NCBI GenBank assembly: GCA_029783825.1
Contig: JAREIK010003007.1
Location: forward strand, 489,151 to 553,150
Direction: 5' to 3'
Origin: Sapria himalayana
Lineage: Eukaryota; Streptophyta; Magnoliopsida; Malpighiales; Rafflesiaceae
Length of the DNA: 64,000 nt
In this document: piece by piece, positions 1 to 11,739 of the stretch
How positions within the stretch are numbered: position 1 is the first letter of the stretch
Layout of the letters: each line of letters begins with the position of its first letter
The notes under the pieces: model-generated
The model's input: only the letters and a program-made list of their open reading frames with translations
Told to the model about the DNA's origin: nothing
Databases searched by the model: none
Translations under genes and position numbers: made by a program

Positions 1-410
1 GTATAAATATATGAAATTATATAATAAAATATATATACATACAAGTATAAATATAAGTTTAACTATACGTGTAGCTATATGTATAACCACATGTAACTAT
101 ATTTATAATTATATGTATAAAAACATACAACATAATGTTTAACTATATGTATATAACTACATATAAATATTAGTATACCTATAAAAAACTCTATATAAAT
201 AAATATAACTTTATTTTTAATTATGTATACATATATGTATGCATATATGTAAATTTATATAATTATTTATAACTTTGTATACATTTATGTATATCTACTT
301 ATAACTACTTGTATGCATATATCTATATATAACTATATGTTTAACTATATGTAACTATTGATAACTACATTTACTATATGTATACTAACATATAATTATA
401 TATGGGATAA
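1..410. repeat. AT-rich degenerate minisatellite
   Basis: This stretch is built from variants of TATATGTATAACTA with CATATAAC and TACATATA relatives. It is almost pure A/T apart from regularly spaced G and C. Spacing is irregular, so it is a decayed array. It resembles the AT-rich palindromic minisatellites found further along in the CACTA-derived units, but without the GAG core. Confidence 0.7.
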
Positions 411-675
411 TACTAATTTTTTGCATCAACTTGAAATTAAATGGCAAAAAATAGAATATCAATAATATGTAAGCACATTACATGAGTGTCTATTGGTAAG
501 GCTCATATATGATATAATACAAATAAGGGTCATACTATTAACTAATCCCAGCCATAGGGCCTCAAGCTCATATATGAACTTATGTATAACTAAAGATGTA
601 ATATTTGATAGGTTTTTTCAGAAATTTTTTTTTTTTATTTTATGAAATTCCTCATTCTAACACTGCATTCTCTAT
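411..675. other. AT-rich sequence, no recognised feature
   Basis: Non-repetitive AT-rich DNA with no recognisable gene, terminal inverted repeat or RNA gene. A short poly-T run lies near 627-640. Confidence 0.5.
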
Positions 676-978
676 GTGTCTCTCTCTCTCTTTCTAATTC
701 TTTCTATGTCTCTATCTTCCACTTTTTTTCTGTGTCACTCTCTCTCTTGTTATTTTGATTCTCACTCTCATTTCTTGCTTGTTCTCTCTCCCTTTCTCTC
801 TCCCTCTCTCTCCCTCTCTCCCCCTCTTTCTCCCTTTTGCCATTTCTCTTTCCCCCTCTCCCCCTTTCTCTCTGCCTCTCCCCTTTCTCTCTCTCTTTCT
901 CTCTCTCGTCTCTCCATTTCTCTGCCCCTCTCTCAATCTCTCTCCGTCTCTCCATTTCTCTGCCCCTCTCTCCCCCCC

Positions 979-1018
<40 letters not shown>

Positions 1019-1030
1019 TCCCCCTTCAAA
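676..1030. repeat. Polypyrimidine (CT)n microsatellite
   Basis: The plus strand is almost entirely C and T: TCTC runs interrupted by TTT, CCC and CCCCCCC, with a purer (CT)n core at about 984-1014. The reading frames here encode only Ser/Leu/Pro or, on the other strand, Arg/Glu-rich low-complexity peptides and are not genes. It lies 280 bp upstream of the CACTA transposase, so it could have acted as leader or promoter sequence, but nothing proves this. Confidence 0.9.
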
Positions 1031-1311
1031 CTTTAAAAGTCAATTTTTTTACTTTCCTTTCTTGTGCATTATCATATTTTGCTCCCTTTATCTAGTATTA
1101 CCATGATATCTATTAATCTTTATCATGCTAAAAATCACTTTATCTATTCATGTAATTCTACTACCGCATTGCCTCGATATTCATGATATTTAATTTTAAA
1201 TATTAATTTGTAAGTAAATTTATGTAATTATTAGTATATTTTGAAGTAATAGAATGTTTAAATAAAAATAGTGATTGAGCATTATTTTTTTTGTAAATAA
1301 AATAGGGAAAA
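1031..1311. other. AT-rich leader upstream of the CACTA transposase
   Basis: AT-rich DNA without ORFs. I searched it for a CACTA terminal motif and found none, so the left end of the element is either degenerate or lies outside the window. Confidence 0.4.
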
Positions 1312-4300
1312 ATGAGTTCAAATCGTCATTGGATGTACAGATGGTTAGTGAATTAAAATTTGAATAATGATTTTTGGAGTGGGCTTGAAACTTTCATCAA
1401 ATTTGCATGTAGTCGATCGAGATGGATGGATGGATAAAAAATTAAGTATCCATGTGATCATTGCAAGCGTAAGAATATCACTTTTCGTGATGCAAATAAT
1501 ATAAGATACCATTTGGCAAAATATGGCTTTGTGTCAAATTATTTTGTTTGGATTTATCATGGGAAAAGTACAATGGCTCTGAACATTGACCAAAATGAGG
1601 GTATTGAATCATTTGCTTGTTGTAAAGATTCATCAAACACATACCATAGAATGATCACGGAAGCTACTAGTGCTAAATTCAATATGGATTACATGGATGA
1701 ACCACCTAAGCCTGAACCACAGAATTTTTATGAAATGCTTAAAGCAGATAAAGAGTTGTGACATGGTTGTAAAACATATTTGCAATTATCATTTGTGGCT
1801 CAACTTATGAGCATTAAGTCCAAAAATCATATGTCTAAAAAATTATTTGATTAGGTGACAAAACTGATGAAAGAGATTATTCCAGATAATAATTTGATCA
1901 ATAATAACCTTTACAACACTAAGAAGTTACTACAAGGAATGAGTTTACCAGTGAAAAAAATTGATTGTTGGTTCAATGGATATATGTTATATTGGGAGGG
2001 TGATAGTGATTTAATTAGCGGTAAGTTTTGTGATCATTCTTGATTAAAGAAGACACCTTGTGCAGTAGATATGCGATAAAAATTGAAAGTTGCATTTAAA
2101 AAGATTTTTTATTTTCCATTAATTCCTCGATTATAGAGACTGTATGCATCAAATACTACAGGACATGATATGAGGTGACTTCTGACAAGAGATTGAAAAA
2201 TTGGTAATGCGTCATCCATTAAATTCATTTGCTTGGAAGCATTTTAATTATATACATCAAGATTTTGTAGCTGAAAGTCGAAATGTGAGATTAGGTCTCT
2301 ACATAGATGGATTTCAGCAATTTGGGGAATTTCGACAAAAGTATTCAACATGGAAAGTGATAGTGACACCTTATAACTTGCCTCCATGGTGGTGTATAAA
2401 GGAGAAATATATGTTTTTGTCAATAGTAGTTCCAGGGACAATAAATTTAAAAGACATGCTGGATGTTTTTTTACCGCCTCTTATTGCAATGTTTAATCAT
2501 TTGTGGGATGTTGGCGTGAATACATATGATTTCTCAAAGAAGCAAAATTTCATTATGCGGGTTGCCCTTATGTGGATGATAAGTTACTTTCCCACATATT
2601 CAATGTTGTATAGCTGGAGTACTATAGGATGATTCACATGCATGTATTGGATGACAAATTATGATGCATTTACCCTCAAATTTATTCGTAAACAGTCATG
2701 GTTTGATAACTATTGAAAGTTTCTAGCTACAAATCATCCATTTCAAAGAATTATAATTGCATTTCGAAAAAATAAAATTGTGATGATAGTTGCACCAACA
2801 GTTCATTTAGGAGATGATATTATGATAGATATTCAGAGTTTAGGTTTGAAGAAGGTAACTGAAAAGGATTCTACTGGGAATAATAGACCAATAGGCAAAA
2901 TATTTGGCTGGAGGAAACATAGTATATTTTGGGACATACCCTATTGGAAGTCCAATTTAATTCATCATAATATAGATGTAATGCATATTGAAAAAAATAA
3001 TATTTGATAATGTTTTAAACACTATCCTTAATGTATAAGAAAAAACAAAAGACACTTTAAAATCAAGACAAGAGCTGAATGATTACCTGTTGGTGTCCTG
3101 AATTGAAACTGAATGAGACAACAAGTATATTTCCTAAAGCTTGATACACACTTGATAAGAAGGCAAGACAGATATTATGTGAATGGGTTAAAAATTTGAA
3201 ATTCCTTGATGGATATGTGTCAAATATGGGTAGATGCGTGGATGTGAAGAATCTTAAGTTATTTGGAATGAAAAGTCATGACTGTCATGTATTTATGCAG
3301 AGATTAATACTAATTGCATTACATGAATTACTTCCCCTAAGTGTTTGGAAGGTCCTTACAGAACTTAGTTTATTTTTTAAACCACTAACTGCAGCCACAA
3401 TCAAAATAGATGACATGGTGGGGCGGGAGAATGACATTCCACTTATTTTTTATAAGCTTGAATGGATATTCCCACTGAGTTTTTTTGACTAAATAAAGCA
3501 TTTTCCTGTCCAATTGGCATATAAAGCAAGGATAGTAGGGCCGGTGCAATATAGGTGGATGTATCCTTTTGAGAGGTAAATACATATAATTTGCTATGTT
3601 TTATTATTTCATACATAAAATAATATTATAATTTAATATAATTGAAACCTAACATTTGTGGTTGTAGGTATCTTCGTAAGTTGGAATTGAATGTTAGAAA
3701 CAAGGTAAAAGTTGAAGGTTCAATTTGCAATGCATATTTAGTAGATGAAGCATCATTATTTTGTTCTTATTATTTTGAGGATAATATCAATACAAAGAAT
3801 AGAATGTGCCTTGGAATGATGAAGATCATGTGATGGTAGAAGATGATTCTATGGACAAACTATCTATCTTCAAGTACCCTAGAAGAGTATTTGGAAGAGC
3901 AATGAAAAGTTATATGACAAATGAAGAGTACAAAGTAACTCGGAGCTTCGTTTTACTTATTTCTGAGTAGGATGCACCATATATTGAGTATGTATACCCA
4001 AAATGGTTGTAGGTTTAATCATAGTTTAATTTTATCTTTAATAGGAATTATTAAAAATGGATATACATTTTCTCTCTCTTTTTATATTTGTGCAGTATTT
4101 ATGTTGAGCAGTTAAAATATAGGCAACCATTAATTTCCAGTAATTATGTCAATTATATGCTAGAAACTAAATTTGCAAATTGGTTCAAAATTTATGTGAG
4201 AATTATTAAGTTTTAAATTTTTGAATTATTTAATTTATTAGTATCTTTTATTTGTTAATATCATTTTTTTAATTTATGTCATAGGCATATTATACTTCAA

Positions 4301-5016
4301 ATGGAGATTCAAATATTTTCATTCAGAATCTAAGTAAATGCCTATTTAGATATGTGACAACCTATCCTGGGTATTTTGTCAATGGATATAAATTTCACAT
4401 AGATGGGCATAGTTCTTCTAAAATAACAATGAATATTGGTGTATGCATTAAAGGCTCAAGTTATAGTGTAGATGAGATTGCTTATTATGGTCAACTCAAA
4501 GATGTTTTTGAGTTAGAGTATCTTGGTCTCGAAAATAATAAGATTGTATTATTTAAGTGCGAGTGGTTTTATCCTACACGAAATATGGGCACAAAGATTC
4601 ATTCGAATTATAAGTTAGTGGATGTTAACCATAAATGTATATATAATCAATATGAGGTATTTAGTATGGTAGTTCAAGCTGCTCAAGTATATTATTGTAG
4701 ATATCCGAGTTTCTCTCGTGATCAGAGTGATTGGTGGGTGATTTCAAAAATCAAAGCTCGATCAAATTTTGAAGAACCAACATATCAACAAAGAAGTACA
4801 GACTTAGATATTGCACTAACATTCCAGAATGATGACATAAATAATATTGAGCTTATGCAAGTAGATGAAGATCTATAAAATTTATGTGACTCAAATGGTT
4901 GCCTAATAGTAATTGAAGATGATAAATTTCTATTTAAAGATGAGTTCGAACTTCTATCAAAATCAAACGAAATATCAGAAGATCCATTGGAGGATGATAG
5001 TGATGCCGATAATTAA
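1312..5016 (+). pseudogene. CACTA (En/Spm) TNP2-like transposase, degenerate
   Basis: This gene would encode the transposase that cuts and moves a CACTA element. The chosen ATG opens MSSNRHWMYR, the usual start of the transposase-associated domain. That domain continues in frame through SGLETFIKFAC and a C-x2-C...H motif (YPCDHCKRKN...RYHL) with stops in between. The TNP2 domain follows: YIDGFQQFG near 2300 (an aspartate at the expected catalytic site), YNLPPWWCIKEKYMFLS near 2370, LWDVGVNTYD near 2500, and IFWDIPYW plus NIDVMHIEKN near 2925-2995. A DUF4218-like segment spans about 3196-3830. A DUF4216-like segment spans about 4490-4760 (YYGQLKDVFELEYLG, then WWVISKIKAR). The product ends in an acidic tail (EDPLEDDSDADN). 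Plausible introns lie at 3576-3667, about 3987-4096 and about 4196-4284. Many in-frame stops and at least one frameshift near 2200 make it non-functional. The family is certain; exact exon limits are not. Confidence 0.93.
3576..3667 (+). other. Conserved intron in the CACTA transposase
   Basis: The donor AG|GTAAAT and acceptor TTGTAG|GT flank 92 nt of AT-rich sequence. Removing it joins MYPFER to YLRKLELNVRNKVKVEG, the expected continuous sequence of this transposase region. This supports a gene that was once spliced rather than two broken pieces. Confidence 0.8.
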
Positions 5017-5100
5017 ACTATTATAATTTTATTATAATATTAAACTAACAAAGACTTTCTATATTTTGTTGAAATCTATTGGTGTTTTATTGTACAATGC

Positions 5101-6990
5101 ATGCTTGTTCACCATATCCAGACTTCAATATCAAAATCACTATCTTCATTTCTATCACCATCACCATCATTGAGACCTCTACTATCACTTTTATTAGATA
5201 TAAGCCCACCACCCATTATGCTTCATGCACACACTTTTGATTCATCTCTATCTTTTACCCAACATTTTACACTGATAGTTCCCCCATTTACAAAACCAAT
5301 GATGTCATCAAATACTGTGCCTTCCTCTGTAGTTAGTACAAAGCTAATAATTGAGATTGTGGTTGGGAGGTAAAAGAAATAAGTAAAAATGACTTGAAAA
5401 AAAAATTTTGAAGTTACTATCAGAGGGTTTTTTATATCTTATGATTTATTTGTTTTCAATGTTATTTATTTATTTGTACAGTTTTATTCCATCTCAAAAG
5501 TGTTTGACTATAATTACAAGTCTTTCAAGAAAATGACTGATTCTAAAGCATTCTTCTAGAAGAAAGTTTCTGAATCAAGAAAATAGTCTTTTTTTAAAGA
5601 CTTTTAGGTAAAAATAACAAAACAAAAGCATTGAAAACTAAATATCTAATTACTTAACTAATATGTTGGTTATTATTCAAGCAATAAATAATTTTGTTCT
5701 TATTATTAATATAAATTCTTTTATGATTTTTATATAAATAGAATCAATGCACATGGACACCCAAATTTGATAGAAAGATAAAGTCATTATGAGAGATCAA
5801 AGCTGCTCAATGGTATTCTGATTTTGTTTATAAATTAAAGAATATGAAAGAAATGCTTGATTTTATATCCGAGGATGATTGGCCCGAGTGGCTTAAGTAT
5901 TGGGAGGAGCCAGATGTGAAGAAAAAATCAGATATTGGCCGTAAAAATCAATGATGTGAGGTAGCTGGACAAGATATAGGAATCTCTCGACACACAGGAG
6001 GGTCAAAGTCAAGCATTGAGCACGCTCGAGATTTGGTACAATTTTAAAATTTTAAACATTTATATATCTATAGGTTGTCCTAATAGTCCAATAAATCAAA
6101 TATCTGCATGGTTTTATTAATTTTGTTAAATTTTTTGATTATTTGTTCTTTTATGACTTAAAAAATATATATTCTAGGCTGATGAATTGGGGTTGAGATC
6201 CCAATTTTTATGAAATTTTTAGAAAGATGCATGTGAAGAAATTGAATGGTCAGTTTGTTGACAACAAGTTTTAGATGATTGATGCAAGTATTTGTCATAT
6301 TAATAATATTATATAATACTACAGAACATTTTGAAAATTTTTTGGGATGCAAAATATTTATTATATTTTATGTATATCTAGAATAGTATTTTTCTTTATT
6401 TTATGTCAGGGACTAATGGAGGAATGTGTGATAGATGCTCATCAACAAGGTTAGGGTTTTATGGATCTTCAACCAATTGAGTATGATCTTATTTATTTGG
6501 AAACCATAGGAGGTCGTAATAAGCAGTAAGTGTACGACATCGACTCAAAGGGAGTGGCATTTTGTTGTAGTAGTTGTGCTTCTAATTCATCTATCTCATC
6601 AAGGTGGATGAGGCGGTCGAACAACAAGAAATGGAAACAAATGAACATATTGTAGTTATGGAGATTGAAATGAAAAAAAAAGGATGAGCAGATATCTCAT
6701 TTGAAGGAAGAAATATATGAAATTAAAGAACAGAATGATGAGCAGTATACTAATTTGAAAGAAGAAATGTAGGAAATGAAACAAGAGAAGAAGAAGTAGA
6801 TTACTTATTTGATGGAAGAAATGAAAGAAATTAAAGAAATAAATCTCCTATATGGATGTAATGCAATAGCAAATGTCCTATATGGAGTCATAGTTAGCAG
6901 CATTGACGCAATAGATAGCCTTCTGAGATCCAGCTGCAAAACCTCATAGGAGAGGCTTGCACAAAATTCTCTACTAATTATGAGGATGAT
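5101..6990 (+). pseudogene. Second CACTA gene, Ptta/En/Spm plant transposase family, degenerate
   Basis: CACTA elements carry a second gene whose product binds subterminal repeats and assists transposition. This copy begins with a Ser/Pro-rich N-terminus (5101-5373), followed by AT-rich likely introns. Recognisable family blocks come next: WPEWLKYWEEPDVKKKSDIG near 5880-5940, HTGGSKSSIEHARD near 5992-6035 (the usual H-T-x-G-S-K-S motif), KMHVKKLNGQFVDNKF near 6224-6273, and LETIGGRNKQ followed by VYDIDSKG near 6497-6552. The last part (about 6600-6850) reads as Glu/Lys-rich heptads such as QISHLKEEIYEIKEQ, predicted to form a coiled coil, as is typical of this protein's C-terminus. In-frame stops and frame changes run throughout, so it is inactive. 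It lies directly downstream of the TNP2-like gene on the same strand, the usual CACTA order. Confidence 0.8.
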
Positions 6991-7424
6991 TTAGTATGAG
7001 AATTATTTCTGAATAGTTATTGATTTTTGTCTGTGTAGCAAAACATGATTAGATTTTTTTGCAAGTCTCATTTTTTTTATTCTAGTTTTGTTCTTTGCTT
7101 TGCCGAGTACCCTAATAAAAATCCAAAGCATTTAGACATTATCACGGTCCTTCCAATGGATGGGTCTCATATTTACTAATTTCAGCTTGATCAACAGGAG
7201 GTCAAGCTTCTATTATCTTCATTATTCCTAAAATATGTTATTTTTGCACTCTCTTTCTCTCTAAATATCATTTCTAGACATATTTTAGATTTTTGTTTAA
7301 ACTGTATTACTATCAACTTTAATTTGTGTTTATTCATGTCTATAATAATTATTTTTATATACCTGTAAATATGTTTTTGTGTCCCTGAATTTTTTGGGTA
7401 GAGTTTTAGACTATTATACGTATG

Positions 7425-7740
7425 TAAAAGCTTTGGCTAGTCCTCCATGGTGCTGGGAACAACACCTTAGCTTTAGAAGCTGTGAGATGAATCAAAAAAT
7501 TAATTACATGCAAAAACAGGTTTGTTCTTGAAACTCTTATTTCATACAGATATGCATCATCGCAGTTCTGATCTACAACTACTTGTTATCAGTTATTGGT
7601 TTATAAATGTAGTATGTTATGCTCCAAGTGCAGGTGTAACAATGTTCTCTATCTGTGTGGTGTACCAGAGGAAGAATAACTAGAATTGTTGATCATGCCT
7701 GAGAGACCTTTATGCGTAATTTTTAAGTCCTATATTATTA
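7425..7740 (+). pseudogene. Exon-like segments of an unidentified gene in unit A
   Basis: The segment reads SPPWCWEQHLSFRSCEMN... and ends at a possible donor CAG|GTTTGT near 7520. After a possible acceptor GTGCAG near 7634 it reads CNNVLYLCGVPEEE followed by a stop and LELLIMPERP. The same frame is kept in unit B, and both copies have plausible splice borders. This suggests a captured gene fragment or a lost CACTA exon. I do not recognise the protein. It could also be non-coding sequence conserved only because the duplication is recent. Confidence 0.35.
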
Positions 7741-7804
7741 TCTTCTATTATTTTGATGGTATGTGTATTTGCATGAAAGACAAGTGTGTGTGATCTAAGG
7801 CTAT

Positions 7805-8230
7805 GTGATTATATATACGTACATATAATACTACAGTATGTAAGTACATATATACTTGGTATAAATGTAGATATAAATTGAGTATATATCTACATATATA
7901 CTATGTATATAAATACGTATATACCGAGTATATATGTTCATATATACTAAGTAAGTTTGTAGGTATATACTCAGTATATATGTTTGTATATACGAAGTAT
8001 ATTTTTATGTATATACTCAGTTTATACATACATATATACTATAGTATATTCGTATGTATATACTCGGTATATACGTACTTTTATACTTTAGTATATATGT
8101 ATGTATATAATTGGTATATACATATGTTTATATTGTAGTATATACGTACATATAGACCGAGTGTATACATAAGTGGGTGTATATATTTATTTGTAGACAT
8201 GTATATATTATTATTCATATACACCCATTT
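7805..8230. repeat. 23-bp palindromic minisatellite, unit A
   Basis: About 13 to 18 imperfect monomers of 23-24 bp are built around TATACTGAGTATATATG, with CGTAC or ATGTAC between palindromic cores. Variants replace the GAG centre with CGA, TAA or CAG. Each monomer is itself nearly self-complementary, so the array can form hairpins or cruciforms. The flanks are single copy within the unit. Confidence 0.85.
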
Positions 8231-8654
8231 ACACACTGACACTTTTGAATATATAATTGCTCGAGCTGGTCTGGTCATCATCGTGCATTACTCACTGATG
8301 TAGGTAATAAAAGCCATGGATATTAGACTTTTTCTAAAGCTGTGAGATGAAGATATTTCTAGTCCAGGCTAGCCAGACAGATAGAGGTTGGTCTTAAAAA
8401 TCTTAGTAATTGTATTGATATGCAATTATCACATGGTACAAAGCGAACATATGAGTAAATAAGTTTTTTTGCTCTATGTTCCACATTGATTGGTTCTAAT
8501 TGAACTAGGTCTTAGAATGATTATAATGATGATGCTCTTGTAGTATAGTGTAATTTTGGTCCAGGAGGAATATCAGGTCCTATTTTGGCAAAAGAAGCTC
8601 GCCGCCATGTCAAAAACTCGCTCAATCTCAAGTTCATCAGTCGAGCATCATCAC

Positions 8655-8895
8655 TTGCCCTACTTTTATTATCAGCAGCAACAACGGCAGTACTGGCAGC
8701 AGTAGCGGTAGTAGTGGTGGTAGTAGTGGCAACAGTGGCAACATCAGCAACATCGGCAGCAAAGAAAACTACTACAGTAGCAACATCACCGACAGTAGCG
8801 GCAGTCACGACAGTGACGGCGGTGACAGCAGCAGTAATGGCAGTAGCAACGGCAGCAGTGGCGGCCACGGCAGCGGCAATAGCAGCAATTGTAAC
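8655..8895. repeat. GC-rich imperfect triplet array, unit A
   Basis: An imperfect GCA/GTA/GCG/ACG triplet array, mostly (GGCAGT)-like hexamers such as GGCAGTAGCGGTAGTAGTGG. It keeps a three-base register, so frames stay open and read poly-Ala/Val/Thr or Gly/Ser. Its GC content contrasts sharply with the AT-rich surroundings. The same array sits at the same place in all four units, which argues for an inherited element component rather than a gene. Confidence 0.85.
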
Positions 8896-9099
8896 AAATG
8901 TGGTATATACATACTTATATACTGTGTATATGCGTAATTATAATGCTACAGTATTTTATGTACATATATACTGAGTATATATGTACTCAGTATATATGTA
9001 CACATAATACATTAGTTTATGTATACAAATACAACAATAATATACGTACGAGTGAAATGCTAGTATATATGTAAAAATATACTAGAGTATTATATATTT

Positions 9100-9370
9100 A
9101 TCAAAACATGGCTTTTTTTTATTTATTTTAATTTTATTGAGTGGTTTAAATTTTTTATAGATATGGTACCTCATTGTTCCCCAGATGAAGCTTGTATAAG
9201 TGAAGGGATTTTTCACTAGACATGACCCACCGTGACTCGGATAGCTTTGTCGTGGCAGAAAGTTGGTGATCAGAGGAGTAGAGGTAGAGAACGCAATGTC
9301 AATGCATTGATAGATTATACCTTATGCACTGTCGATAGATACATTGGTGAATAAGATGTAATAATTTTTT
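9100..9370 (+). repeat. Conserved 3' block, unit A copy
   Basis: The block runs from ATATTTATCAAAAC to GAATAAGATGTAATAA and recurs in units B, C and D. It contains a possible splice acceptor (TTTTTTATAG) before ATATGGTACC, and GAAGCTTGTATAAGTGAAG. A short frame opening MVPHCSPDEACISEGIFH then stops. Conservation across four copies is clear; function is unknown. Confidence 0.8.
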
Positions 9371-10029
9371 TTTATTTTTTTTAATAATGTAAAATATAGT
9401 AGTAGAATAAGTTATTAAATGATTTTTTTTAATAATTATAATTTATATTTTATAGTTTCTATTTTTATTCAATTTAATATAAAATATTAAATTATTTAAT
9501 TAAATTTTTGTTGAAGCTGTATGACTATCAACTTTAATTTGTGTTTGTTCATGTATATAAAAACTATTTTTATATATCTGTGAATATGTTTGTGTGTCCT
9601 CGAATTTTTTGGGGGGAGTTTTAGCCTATTATAGATATGTAAAAGCCTTGGCTAGTCCTCCATGGTGCTGGGAACACCACCTTAACTTCTGAAGCTGTGA
9701 GATGAACCAAAAAAATTAATTCCACGCAAACCCAGGTTTGTTCTTGACACACTTATTTTGTGCAGATATGCATCATCGTAGTTCATATCTGCGACAACTT
9801 ATTATCAGTTATTGGTTTGTAAATGTATTATGTTATGCTCCGTGTGCAGGTGTAACAATGTTTTCCATCTGTGTGGAGTACCAGAGGAAAAAGAACTAGA
9901 AATGCTGACCATGCTTGAGAGACCTATATGCTTGCTTTTTAAGTCCTATATGATTTTTTATGTTGTCTTTGATGGTATTTGTATTTGCATGAAAGTACAA
10001 GTGTGTGTGTCATCTAAGGCTATGTGATT

Positions 10030-10345
10030 ATATATACGTAAATATAATACTATATTATGTACGTACATATATAATTGGTATAAATGTGCGTATATACTGA
10101 GTATATATCTACGTATATACTGAGTATATAAGTATGTATATACCGAGTATATATGTTCATATATACTGAGTATATTTGTACGCATATACTCAGTATATAT
10201 GTTAGTATATACTGAGTATATTTGTACGTATATACTAAGTATATACGTACATATATATTGTAGTATATACTTAGTATATACTCGGTATATACCTACTTTT
10301 ATACTGTAGTATATACATAAGTATATACCGAGTATATACATAAGT
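10030..10345. repeat. 23-bp palindromic minisatellite, unit B
   Basis: This array is better preserved than its unit A counterpart: six or seven consecutive monomers keep an exact 23-bp spacing from about 10093 to 10250, each with TATACTGAGTATA or a close variant. Monomers alternate between GAG and CTC centres, so neighbouring copies are inverted as well as direct repeats. Confidence 0.88.
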
Positions 10346-10834
10346 GGCTACATATATTTATTTGTAGACAAGTATATATTGTCATACGTACGCACCCAAT
10401 TACACATAGACACACTTTTGAATATATAATTGCTCGGGCCAGTCTGGTCATCATCATGCATTACTCACTGATGTAGGTAATAAAAGACATTGATAACTTT
10501 TCCTAAAGATGTGGGATGAATTTATTTCTGGTCAAGTCCAACCATGCAAATAGAGGTTGGTCTTAAAAAGCATAATAAATGTATTGATATGCAATCATCA
10601 CATGGTACAAAGCGAACGTATGAGTAAATAATTTTTTTTGCTCTAAGTTCTGCAATGATTGGTTCTAATTGTACTAGGTCTTAGAATGATGATGATGATG
10701 ATGCTCGTGTAGTGTTGTGTAATTCTAGTTTAGGAGGAATATTGGGTCCTATTTTGGTAGACGCATCTCACCACCTCATAGAATACTCACTCAATTTCAA
10801 GTTCATTAGTTGAGCATCATCACCCACCCTACGT

Positions 10835-11078
10835 TTATTATTAGCAGTGGCAGCGGTAGCAATGGTGGTAGTGATGGCAGTGGCAACAACTCTGGCAGGG
10901 GCAGCGGTAGTAGTGGCGACGTCATCAGTGGAGGTGGCAATGATAGCGGCGGCAGCGGTAGTAGCGGCGATAGTGATAGTAGCGGCAGCAACTGAGACGA
11001 CAGTAGTAGTGGTAGTGGCAGCGATAGCAGTGGCAGGAGTGGCAGCGGCAATGACCGCAGTAGCAACAGCAACAAATG
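10835..11078. repeat. GC-rich imperfect triplet array, unit B
   Basis: The same imperfect (GGCAGT)-type array as in unit A, in the same position. The plus strand translates as Gly/Ser-rich sequence in one frame and Ala/Val/Thr-rich in another. There is no start context or non-repetitive protein attached. It is followed by a short palindromic tract (11085-11190). Confidence 0.85.
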
Positions 11079-11274
11079 TTGTCTATACGTACATATATAC
11101 TTAGTATATACATACTTATAATACTACAGTATTTTATGTACATATATACTAAGTATATATGTACTCAGTATATATGTGCACATAATACTTTAGTTTATAT
11201 ATACAAATACATCAATAATATATGTACGAGTGAAATGCTAGTATATATGTAAAATTATTCCACAAAATTATATA

Positions 11275-11540
11275 TTTATCAAAACTTAACTTTTTTTTAT
11301 TTATTTTGATTTGATTGAGAGATTTAAATTTTTTACAGATATGGTACTGCATTTTTCCCCAGATGAAGCTTGTATAAGTGAAGGGATTTTTCACTAGACA
11401 TGATGTACCATGACTCGGACAGCTTTGTTACAGCAAAAAGTTGGTGATCAGAGGAGAAGAGACAGAGAACGTAATGTCAATGCATGGATAGATTATACTT
11501 AATGCACTATTGGTATATACGTTGATGAATAAGATATAAT
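11275..11540 (+). repeat. Conserved 3' block, unit B copy
   Basis: This is the second copy of the block at 9100-9370, with a TTTTTTACAG acceptor-like motif. The short frame reads MVLHFSPDEACISEGIFH then stops, the same length as in unit A. Confidence 0.8.
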
Positions 11541-11739
11541 AAGATTTTGTTATTTTTTTTTGTTTTAATTATGTATATAATTGTATTATAATAAGTTATT
11601 AAATAATTTTTTAATTATAAATTATCATTTATAGTTTCTATTTTTATTCAATTTTATATAAAAATATTAAATTATTTAATTAAAAAATATTAAAATAAAT
11701 TAAATTCTGAAAATAGTTTTCAAATTAAAATAGCTAGGG

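Larger units (their letters stand above)
7020..9505 (+). repeat. Repeat unit A of the CACTA 3' region
   Basis: Unit A and unit B (9506-11700) are direct repeats offset by about 2.2 kb; for example CTTGGCTAGTCCTCCATGG occurs near 7434 and again near 9651. The order within a unit is: a lead-in ending TTTTGGGTAGAGTTTTAG, exon-like segments, a 23-bp palindromic minisatellite, a spacer containing CACTGATGTAGGTAATAAAAG, a GC-rich triplet array, a short palindromic tract, then a conserved block with GAAGCTTGTATAAGTGAA. The 7020-7285 lead-in is shared with the start of the second cluster at about 45365, not with unit B. No function is recognised. Confidence 0.85.
9506..11700 (+). repeat. Repeat unit B of the CACTA 3' region
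   Basis: This is a direct copy of unit A with the same internal order. It starts at TTTTTGTTGAAGCTGTATGAC, aligned with TTTTTGTTTAAACTGTATTAC in unit A. An exon-like frame at about 9848-9930 reads CNNVFHLCGVPEEKELEM without the stop present in unit A. The upstream SPPWCWE segment has instead acquired stops here. The unit runs directly into the subterminal repeats at 11740. Confidence 0.85.

Noticed and set aside
676..1106. Overlapping Ser/Leu/Pro and Arg/Glu-rich frames
   Set aside because: They come from a CT/GA microsatellite read on both strands.
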